From assembly GCF_028640845.1 (NCBI RefSeq), contig NC_080540.1, positions 161,595,438 to 161,659,437 of the forward strand: a stretch of 64,000 nucleotides of DNA, read 5' to 3'. The translations under genes and the position numbers were made by a program. The DNA is from Ahaetulla prasina. Its lineage: Eukaryota > Chordata > Lepidosauria > Squamata > Colubridae. Of the stretch, positions 47,601 through 59,300 are shown one piece after another (position 1 is the first letter of the stretch; each line of letters begins with the position of its first letter). The notes beneath the pieces are model-generated. The model saw only the letters and a program-made list of their open reading frames with translations. It ran no database searches and was not told the origin of the DNA.

Positions 47601-50348
47601 ATTTCAGCAGTTTTCATGCATCTGTCCCTGGCATGGAACTGCCAGTTCTTACATCCGGCATGTCCAAAGAATCAGAAAATGGGTAGCGAGTCCAGCAGTA
47701 AACTCATATTTGTAGGATTAAACTAACTAATACTTTTGAATCTCTTGCCTCTGTGTTACTATTATCAGAAATAATAAGAGAGCTAATTTTGCTTTTGTTT
47801 TCATACAGAGGGCATCTTTTTCAGAACGAGCGAAAGCCATTAAAAGCAGATTAAAATAATGCAGGAAGTCCTCAATTTACAGCAGTCCATTTCGTGACTG
47901 TTCAACAGCACTGAAAAAAATGACTTATGACTGTTTTTCACACTTATGACCATCGCGGCATCCCCCATGGTCATCTGATTTACAGTCGGATCCTTGACAA
48001 CTGGTTCATATTTATGACGGTTGCAGTGTCCCGGGGTCATGTGATTTCCCCTTTTGTGACCTTCTGGCAAGCAAAAAAAAAATAAAAATAAAAATGGGAA
48101 AGCCAGATTCACTTAAGAACGGTTTTACTAATTTAACAAATGCGGCAAGAAAAATCGTGAAATGGGGCAAAACTCAATTTCTCGAATGTCTCACTTAGAA
48201 ACATAAATTTTGGGCTCAGCTGTGGTCGTAACTTGACGGCTATCTTTCCTGAAAGCTCACCTTCTCCTTAGGCTGTGGTGACTGTGGACTCCCTACTGGG
48301 CTGTCTGGAGGAGAAGAATCCACTTCGACAGGCTCTTCCTCTTTGATTTTGACGTCCGGGGTAGAGGGAAGAGACATATCTAGAGGACCAGAACACTGTG
48401 GAAACACAAAATATATGTTTTAGCACATATTTTGCCCAAAGCTACTGCAATGTGTTTTCAGGTTTCTGCATGCCCACCATCCACGAACATAGTTAGAAAA
48501 GCCTAGAAACATGACTACCCATGCTCGTAGCACATCTAATGGCAATAGCAATAGCACTTAAGACTTGAATACTGCTTCCCAGCCCTCTCTAAGGGGTTTA
48601 CAGAATCAGCCTAGGTCCTCATTTAACCCACCTCAAGGATGGAAGGCTGAGTCAACCTTGAGCCTGGTGTGATTTGAACTGCTAAATTGCAGTCAGCTGG
48701 CAGTCTGCAGAAGTAGCCTGCAGTACTGCACTCTTGCAGTAGCTTGCAGTATTGCACTCTTACCACTGAGCCATCACGGCTCAGTTATCCTGGTTTTCTG
48801 ATGCTAATATGGCTTTTTGGTCCAGAAAAGCTAATAATATACTAAAGACTGCAGGATCCAATCTGAGTCGGTCACCGGGACCAAAGGTTTATTCTTCCAA
48901 GCTTTTAGGATCATGCTGGAGCCCATCATCAAGAAACTTCTTTTTCTCTCTCTCCAGAATACATGCACTGGGCTTTTCCACGCATTGTATTTATTAAAGA
49001 TTGCCATTGAGAATGCTCTTACGGTGGGGTCCCTGGGCTGAAACAGTGCAGTGCAGATTATGCAAACAGCAGTTTGTTCCCACCAAGGACACCTGCCACT
49101 CTTCTTTCCATGAACGTCAGGTTAGATGTCTGTCTTAAATTGCTCAGATCCTAAAAACCTTATTAAACCAGAAAGGCAGCATTTTGGAGATCGTGTACAT
49201 AACACTATACAAGCAACCCTTTTTTTCTTGTAAAACTTTGCGAATATAAAAATAAAGCTGGAGGGCCTGCAGGTCACAAAAAACCCCACTCATTCACAGA
49301 AGTGCTGGAATCCGCCATATAAGTCACTTTTGAATTACTGCTTGATTTATCAAAAGCCAACGAGAGAGCCATGTAAGTTATTACAAACCTATGACCAGGC
49401 CATTGTAATAAAACCCAACCATATGCCTGAGCCCGGCAGCTTGCCAGCACACCTATTTTCATTTCAACAGCTCAGCGTGGCCTTTTCCAATTTTTGTGAA
49501 CAACAGCCTGCTATGCTCGTAGATCTCCGGGTCGTAGTACAGCAGGAAGAAATGGCACCGTGCACAGCAAAGCAGGAAGAGAAATCGCACATTAAGTAGT
49601 CTTGAAGCAATCAAAAGCGGCCTAATACCTCCTCAAGGCCTTTGATGGACTTTGCCAAGGTGATAAAAGAAGGCATAATGAGCTGCTGGGAGGAGAAAAG
49701 GCCAGTTGGCACAAAAAAGCTACTTTTCGATGTATTCAAGGCAGAAAATTGCTTTTAGTGGCTACCAAAGAAAACCAACAGGGGCAACCAAGGTAACAAT
49801 TAATTACCGTGTTTCCCAAAAAATAAGACCCTGTCTTATATTTTTTTGAACCCTGAAATAAGCGGTTGGCCTTATTGCCATGTGCTCAAAAGCCCGATTG
49901 GACTTATTATCAGGGGATGTCTTATTTTGGGGGAAACAGGGTGGATCATTTTTCTTTCCTTCTTTGTTTAGCAATCTGCTACTTGCTATCTCTTTGGTCT
50001 TCCGCTGGCTATTTCTATTGCATAATCTTCAGTTAAATGTTTCTTTGGAACCCTCTTCTATGCTGTAATACACACTGTTAGGGACAAGAAATCAGGAACC
50101 AGGGTTGTTCAAATCAGTAGAAGTTTATTCCATGCCATCTCTAAACAAGAATCTGAACTGCTAATGGTCAAAGCAAATTGGCACTAGATAAGAGCCAATG
50201 GAATTCAAGGTGGACTTTATTTAGATCTCTTGTGGGTGTGATGGGACTCCAGACTGATGACATGCTTAACCCCTCCCTCTGGCTCAACCTGGTCATCGCC
50301 TACACAAACTGTCATATTACATGCTGAATGTCAGACTTTGCCATCTCC

Positions 50349-50384
<36 letters not shown>

Positions 50385-53300
50385 TCACATTTGTATACCG
50401 CCCTATCTCCCAGAGGACTCAGGGCGGTTTACAGCCTAATAAAAACATACATATGAATACAGAATAAAACACCAATTTAAAAAACTTATTAAATAAGGCC
50501 GAATATTAAAAATTGCAGTAAAAATAGTAAAACCCCATTAAAACCAAATTTAAAATTTAAAATTCTAGTCCAGTCCTGCGCAAATAAATAGATGTGTCTT
50601 AAACTCGCGGCGAAAGATTCGAAGATCAGAAAGTTGACGAAGACCTGGGGGAAGTTCGTTCCAGAGGGTGGGAGCCCTCACAGAAAAGGCTCTCCCTCTG
50701 GGTGTCACCAGTCGGCACTGCCTGGCCGACGGCACCCTAAGGAGTCCCTCCCTGTGAGAGCGCACGGGTCGGTGGGAGGCAATCCCACCTGGTTGTTTCT
50801 CCTTTAGCTTCTTATTTGTTTAACACAGGCCCAGTATGTTCCAGTTCAATCCTCTCTAACCAGGTACCCTCTAGAGCAGGGGCCACTAACTCCCGATCCA
50901 TGGACCAGTACTGATCCGTGGCATGCCAGCAACTGGGTCGCACAAACAAGCGAAGCCCCATCCGTGGGATGCAAAACCATTCCCCCTCCAGTCTGTAGAA
51001 AAACCTTTCTCCATGGAACCGGTCCCTGGTGCCCAAAAGGTTAGGGGGCACTGCTCTAGAGATATTGGGGCTATAAATAATTTTAGCTAGTAATTTAGGG
51101 AGATACACTCCTAATATAATCAGTGAGCATCATCTTAGAGAAAAATTATAACTTTAAGTGTTTTCCCACTATTCAAGGGGAGGTTTTCTCTAAGGCTGCT
51201 AGATAACGCCTTTTAACTTTCTGAAAAAACTGATTGATTCCAAGCATTCAGATTTTGATGGTTTGCATGCAAAACACATGTTCTACCACTGAACTTTCCC
51301 ATTTGCTTTACTAATCCTGTAACTGAAAAATTTCTGTAGAAATAAAAGAAACTGGCCATCACCGTGGATGATGACACCCAAGTGGGTGTCCAAAGTACTG
51401 AAGCTCAAAGTCAGTTATTAACATTGATTACCTTAAGAACCAGGCTAATACCTCTGTAAGTAATTACAAGCTTCTTAATTTCTAGTGACTCCTGAGAAAC
51501 CATGAATGTCATATTTTAAAAGTAGAGTATGACTCCAATCTCATATGAGGATAAGCAACAGAAGGGTCACATTTAACCCCTCTTGAAGGATGATGCCTCA
51601 GTTCTGCTCATCTACCAACTTAATGAGGTGATTTGAAACTAAATTAAAAGAACTGGAGCTTCTCCAATTTTTTTTTAAGCTGTTAAATTGCTCACTTTAA
51701 AGAAGTGGAGCTTCCAAAGCATCCAGGATTCCCAATCAGCATCTTTAGGCTGAGGATACGCAAAAAACATAATTAGGGAACCATTCGGAAGACGAATCAT
51801 TGCTGACAACATTCATCATGAAGCATTAAGTTCTCTGTGAGAAACAGCAGGTATCTGAGAAACAGCTGAACTGGCTACTATTTTTCAGAAGAAATCAGTT
51901 TATTGGGTTGCTGTAAGATAAAATGGAGGTGCCATCCACCCTTTTCATATGGCATAAAGACTAAAAACAAGGACTGGACCTGCAGCTGAGACCTCTTTAA
52001 AAAAGAGGTCTCGGCACTGATGAATGAATGAATATGGAGCTTCTCCATATGACTCGCCTTGACCCAGGAGATGAGTCACCCATCCGTCTGGAAATACCCC
52101 AATCTTTTTCAACTATAAAGAGCATCAACATCTCTTAGCTGGAACTACCCAGAAGAAGCAACACCCACCCTCCCCTATCAATTTACATACATCCGCAAAG
52201 TAAAACTACCACCAGCAACTGGACTCGATTTAGCTAAGTGTTTAAAGTATCCCATGAATGTGGCAGGCAAAATCCGCCAAGTTTTCTAAATAGGAAACCA
52301 GCTGGAATTAACAATCCAGGCAGCTCTATTCTTAGAGGAGTAATTCCTTCAGCCTGCATGAAACTAGCCAGGCTTGGAACTGCTGCAGGCTCTTGCAGAC
52401 GTTAGAAATATTAAGGCTGAGTCATATATTTAACTAGGAGGAAGGGGAGACAAACTCCACCAAATTAAGAGTCGCAGTGGTAGCTATTTTAAAAAGTCCG
52501 GCAATAGGACCATGGGTGGTCTAAACACATAAAGTGTTTGGCTATAAAACAAAACTTCAAATTAAAAGCTAAAATTAAGATTCCAGGCTGCCACACAATT
52601 TTTAAAAGACAAGGAACCCAGATAGACATAAAGGAATGGCTCAGTGGGAACAGCAAGGCAGCAATTTAGCGGGTAAGATGAGGATTTCATTAAGAGACCT
52701 GTGGCGGTTTATTTATATTAAAAAACATAATATGAGATACAAAGAGATCAAGGGTTGCTTAGTGTCTTGTTCTGGCTGGCCTAATCCTATTTTAAATTCT
52801 TATTTAATAAATAATTCAATTTGAATGCTCCCTGTTTTAAGGTTTATTAGAGAAAGAGGGAGGGAAAGTGCCAACTCACGCAAACAGCTTTTGGATACCT
52901 CTTCCAAGAGCAGAATAAGATACAGATGATTTAATCAAGAAAAATATGAAGAATAAAACATACATATATATGTATGTTCTCAGCCAAGCATCCCCTTCCA
53001 ATGCTTTGGGAAAAGCTCATTTTAAATTATGAATTCATGAAATCTATTTTTCAACATTTCTTTCATTACTGTACTAACGGGGTTCCATTAAATCTGACTT
53101 TAGCTATGGCTGGGATACAAAGCAGCACTGAGGCAATACAATTTTTCCCCTCTCCTTTAGATCTTATCTTAAATCAAACAAATGCCTAAGATGGAGTGTT
53201 ATAGCAGGTGGCAGCATCCAGCAGATCTTGTCTGATTTTCAGAAAGCAAAACAGATTGGGACCTCATTTGTGTTAATCTGTAGGCCACCAGGAAATCCCA

Positions 53301-56300
53301 GAGCTCTAAAGTAGATTAGGAATTTGGAACAATATCCCAGAAAACGACCATGGCATACTGTTATTAAAAAAAAAACAAGCAAACAATACACACATACCTA
53401 GCTAGTGACTTCAATAAATGACTACGTGACTACAGTAGATGGCATAGCTAAGTGAGCTTTTCACATATAGCTAATTCTCAGGTTACACTGATTGGGAAAG
53501 TGATGTGGTCATAAAGAATAATTATCAGATGACTATATCACTTAGCAAAGACAAGCCGGACAGTTCTGGCTGCTGTCAAAGGTTGTAACCCCATTGTAAA
53601 CCCCACATGTGGGTCATTAAGTGGGAGATGATGACCCTGAGGATTGTTAAGCAAAGATTTCATGTGACTGTGATTTGTAACCTTCCCTGCTGGCTTCCCC
53701 ATTGACCTAGCTAGTGGGAAGGTAGCAGGAAAGGACACAAATGTTGTTCACGTGACTGTGGGTTACTGCAACTGTCATAAGTACAAGCCAATTGCCAGTG
53801 CCCCTATTGTGATCACATGACTCTGGGGCGCGGTGACAGCCAGAACTTTGAATATTGATCGTAAATACCATTCATCCAACTTTAAATGGTTGCTGAATGA
53901 ATGATCAGTAAGCAACGACTACCATACGTTGTTAATAATACTAATTATACATATTATTGTTAGCCAACATTAATTGATCAAGTTCTCCCCTCAGAGAAAG
54001 AGAGAGATTGAAAATTCTGACCTCATGAAAAACTCTTGACAGGACTGTGCTGCCCAGAGATCCACGTTTGAGTTTCTGGTATTTTGGGAAAGTTTTGAAT
54101 AAGTAGTGCCACTCTATGAAGCCTTTCTTGGGTTAATTATTTAATAAAGGGCTCAGGCTGTAAGAAGCCTGTTATTAAAACACAGCTGCCTGCAATTACT
54201 GCAGGTTCTAGTCCCACCAGGTCCAAGGTTGACTCAGCCTTCCATCCTTTATAAGGTAGGTAAAATGAGGACTCAGATTGTTGGGGGGGCAATAAGTTGA
54301 CTTTGTAAATATACAAATAGAATGAGACTATTGCCTTACACACTGTACAGTAATTACACAATTACTGCAGGTTCTAGTCGCACCAGGTCCAAGGTTGACT
54401 CAGCCTTCCATCCTTTATAAGGTAGGTAAAATGAGGACCCAGATTGTTGGGGGGGCAATAAGTTGACTTTGTAAATATACAAATAGAATGAGACTATTGC
54501 CTTACACACTGTAAGCCGCCCTGAGTCTTTGGAGAAGGGCGGGATATAAATGTAAACAAAACAAAAAAAAATATCTCTTGGTTTGTCAAATATATATAGT
54601 TGCCATCTCACAAATGTGACTGGGCGGTGTATACCAAAAGCAAAATAATAAAAACACACCTTATTATCCTACGAATAAGGGACATGGGAGACTGTTTAAA
54701 AACCCAGACAAAAAGAGAGACATCTTGCAAGCTCCTGATCCTAAGGGATCCCCAGGCCTACTGGAAAAAGACACATATTGAGATATCTCTGGAAGGCCAA
54801 ATACGGTTGGGGCTATTCTCACCTCAGGAGAGATGGTGTTCCAAGGGATTGGTATTATGTCAGAAAAGGCTCTTCTCCTGGTGCTGTCAGATGGAACTTC
54901 TTAGCAGATATGCCCTTCCTGCCTGACCTGATGGGGGAGGTAGATCTGACTGGGAAGAAGCGGTCCCTCAAATACCCTGATCCTATGCCATGTAGGGTTT
55001 TAAGCCCCCAGCTACGGCCCACCACTGGGCCGTGACCTATTCACAACCGGGCCACACGAGCGGTGGGTAAGAGTGCAGCCCAACCTGCACAAGCGGTGGA
55101 GGAGGGTGCATGTGCACAGGCTTGCATGCTTGCATGGCCCCCTTTCCCCACTGCTGGGCTACCAAGCCGCAAAGGTTGGGGACCGCTGCTTTAAAGGACA
55201 AAACCAACGCCTTGCATTGAACCTGGAAGCAAACTAGCAATGTAGCTCATGGAGCAGAGGTGCAGCACGTTTCATTCTAGGGATGCCCATAGCTACCTAC
55301 CCCATAGACCAAGGGTCCCCAAACCCCAAGCTGCGGCCCAGTACTGGGCTGTGGCCTGTCCGGAAGTGGGTCATGGAAGCGGCAGGCACGTGCGCGCAAA
55401 GCTCCATTTGTGCGCCTGCTTGTGTGGAACCGTCATTCCCTCTCCTCCCCCACCCGCTTGTCCTCAAAGCTGGAAAGGTTGAGGACCATGTCATAGACAA
55501 ATATGTAGCTTTGGATCATTTTCCTCAATAAATAAAGAAACAAGTATAATGTTTCCAACTTATTTGTTTAATTGGGTTTTCTCCCCATCCCCTATTTTAG
55601 GACATGTGTGGAAAACAGATGTTTTAAGTCATATTTATGCAGAAATACCAAAAATTCAAAATAATTCACATACTTTTAAGCACTACTTTACATGCATGAC
55701 ACAGGCCGCCGACTTTGCCTTGTTAGTTGCCCTCTCCATGGTTAAGTGTGGCTCCTTGCCTAACAAAACCTAAATTCTCCCTGAGCTGGCAATATTTCTT
55801 GATACAGATGAGGACCCTCACGTTGCTCGTCACTTTAGTTTAGTAAGAACAAAGAACTTTGCCTCTTGCCTTTTTCTCATCGTCTTCTGAGGCTTTCTTG
55901 AATTCATGTTCAAATGAGCTCGCCAACTCGTTGAAGAGACCAACTTCCTCACAATTCTTCAGAAAACGCGTTGGTGTTGGAGTTTGATCTACTTGGCAAA
56001 GGAGAGAAAAAGGCAGTAAGAAATATGTGATTGAAGTCCCTGATTCATCCCACAGAATGTGCAGCCAGGATATTAATTTATAGCACAGTTTTGTAACAAA
56101 TGCAGTTATCGTGCTAGAAAGTTTGGATTCCGTTATTCAGATACTTATGTCTCTGTGTGTGTCTGTATGTGTGTGTGTTCTTCATCCTCCTCCTGTCCTG
56201 TGCAGAGCACATTTGGGCAGAAAATGTTTCAGCCATGTATTAATATAAAACAGTATTCTATGTATTTTACAATGGTATGTGATATTGAATCTGTAACAGA

Positions 56301-59300
56301 GATAGGAAAACATATGTATAAATGAATTGCAGTTTTGGAGGACTGTAATGCAGTAGGAAGTAGGAGGGGCTGGTCAAGACCTGAAGGCAGGAACGAATGA
56401 GGGCATTTTAAAAGATTAGGGCAGGATAGTTTAGAAATAGCAAATGCAGATTGGCTATATCATAATAGGAGGGAGAGATCTTACAGTAGGAGCATATGAA
56501 ACCCCAAGACATTGTACTGCTCTGGATGGTGCTGGGATATGAAGTTCTGCTTCAGAGGATCTCAGGAAGATGCCTCAGTGTGCATGTATAGATGCTTCTA
56601 AAAATATCAAGAAGAATGAGGAAAGAATAAGGAATCTCTATCATCCAAAGAGTGAGACATGAAAAGAACATCCTGTTTATGAAGAGCTTCAATTCTTTCT
56701 TCTAATAAGAAAAAGAGAGAGGGAGGGGAGAGAGGGAGAGAGAGAATGAGAATCTCTTATCTCTGCGGGGAACGTCTGCTCTTATCCCTCTCAGAACTTC
56801 CTTCTCATCTTGCTCTTCCTTTCCAGCTGTATCATACCAATGGCCTAAAAAGAAGAGAGCCAGTTCTCTTTCCCAATTTACAAAAACCTTCCCTGCTTGG
56901 CTGCCTCCTGCTAGAATTTTGCTAGATGCAGAAAAGCCACTGAAGGAGCAACATTTCAAAAAGCATACTGGTTAACATGAACATCAGCTTTTTCATTTCT
57001 GCTTCTGCATTTACTTGCAGGGTTTACATTTAAACATTAAACTTTACATTTAACATTAAACTTTACATTTAAGATTTACTTGCAGGGTTTACATTTACAG
57101 TTGGTACCTTGGTACTGCTTCAAAACTTGTCAAATTTACTTGACACATTTTGATGCAAAAATGTTTTCCAGTACTTGGTGTTTGTTTAGTACTCTATGCA
57201 CAGCATTAGGAAGAGGGGAATGGCTGCTGAGAACAGACAGGAAGGAAGCTGGCCATGCTGGAAAGGTCATGGACATAAGAAAATGGACAGACAGAAAAAA
57301 TATTCCCAGCTGAAAGAAAAAGTCATGTGATAAGTCATGTGGTTTGTTTGGGACTTGTCCTTTTTTAATACTTGTCACACCAATTAGCAATGTGTACCGA
57401 GATACCACTGTATATGATGCAGTAAAATAAAATTTTAAACATGTTCGGTGTCAAATGGGATATGTTTTACGATTTGAACTCTGCATGCTTGAATGTGTTT
57501 TCTTCTTTTGCTTCTGCTCATTATACAGAAGAAAAGAGAACTGCGTATAAAGCACTGAAGCCATTAATGCTTGGCCTCTGAATCTAGCTCAGTATTTTGA
57601 ATTTTTAGAATCTCCCCCTCCCCCACAACTTTTTAAATGAAACTGGACATGCTACATCCATCCAGCCACAGAAGAATGGGATATATTCTGACTTGGATTT
57701 TGGCCCACTGTTCCCACCTCTTGTTGGGATATTTTAATAGGCTGGCTGATATGAGCAAGCCCCAGATCTCAGGAGAATCTTTTATTTGTACTTTATGTTA
57801 TTTGGTGGTGGAGACAGAAACTTGATTTGCTGTCAATGCTAGAGGGAGGCATGCATGAATTGATGTCTGCAAAGGCAAAACAGGAGCTTTGAGTGATTCA
57901 TCTACTTAATCAAAAGCTGCAACAAGAGAATAGAATTCTTTATTGGCCAAGTATGATTGGGCACACAAGGAATTTGTCTTCCATGCATAAGCTCTCAGTG
58001 TACATAAAAAATACATTAATCAAGAATCGTAAGACATAACACTTAGTGAGTCATAGGATACTAAATAAGCAATCAAAATCATACTAGGAAACTAAATAAA
58101 GCAATATAAATTGTAAAGATACAAGCAACAAGGTTATAGTCATAAGTAGAAGGAGACAGGTATTAGGAAGGATGAAGTAATACAGTCTTAGTCAATAGTT
58201 TGACAGTGTTGAGGGAATTAGTTGTTTAGCAGAGTGATGGCATATGGGGAAAAACTGTCCTTGTGTCTAGTTGTTCTGGTGTGCAGTGCTCTATAACGTC
58301 ATTTTGAGGGTAGAAGTTGAAACAAATTATGTCCGGGATGTGAGGGGTCTGTAAATATTTTCACAGCCCTCTCTTTGACCCGTGCAGCATACAGGTCCTC
58401 AATGGAAGGCAGGTTGATAGCAATTGTTTTTTTTCTGCAGTTCTATGTTCTATGTTTTTTGCAGTTCTATGTTCTATGTTTTTTCTGCAGTTCTATAGGA
58501 ATCAATGACAAGCAATTCTGTGAAACAGTCACTGTGTGTATCACAACACACAACCTGGTAGACATCAGTGTTAAAGAACTATACATATATATAGATTTTT
58601 TGTAATTGACTATTAGGTATTTACTGGACACTCTCCTTTGTCCAGCCCGAATGCTCTTATCCTCTTCTACAGTATGTGCCCAGCAATCCCTTCATACATG
58701 AGGAAAAAATAAGCCCCCAAAGCATGCTTTCTATTATGATTAGAACTTATTAAAAAATTGATCAGACTAAGTATGGTTAGCAAACCCCACAAAACTGACT
58801 TACAACCATTCATTTAATGACCATTTGAAGTTATGAAGGCACTGAAAAAAAATGACTTACAACAGGTCCTTGCACTGATGACAGCTGCAACGTCCCCTGG
58901 GTCACATGATCAAAATTTTGGCCCTTGGCAATTGGCATGTATTCACGACATTTGCAGCATCCTGGGATCATGTGATCGCTATTTGCAATCTTCCCAGGAA
59001 GCTTCGAACAAGCAAAGTTCATGGGGGAAGCTGGATTTGCTTAATGACCATGTGATTTGCTTAACGGCTGACGCAAAAAGGCCATAAAATTGGCCATGAG
59101 TCTCTTAATAACTACATTGTTAGGGACGTAAGATCCCAATAATGGTTATAAGTTGAGGACTACCTGTAGTTCTTCTTATATAATGCTTCAAAATGATTAT
59201 AGTAAAACAAAATTTTAAAAAAGGACCAGGGAGATTATGGCAAAAAAATAAATAAATCCCCCATTTCAGATCTTACAGTACGTCTGCCAGTCAGAGGAAA

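Larger units (their letters stand above)
48784..55869 (-). other. long ATF7 intron
   Basis: The largest ATF7 intron shown (48396-55869, 7.5 kb), loaded with LINE, SINE and MITE copies listed separately. 51060-53390 has no recognised element. No coding exon fits. Confidence 0.55.

Noticed and set aside
50078..50340. Possible LTR-like segment starting tgttagggacaagaaatcag
   Set aside because: No partner LTR, primer-binding site or internal coding was seen; evidence too thin to call.
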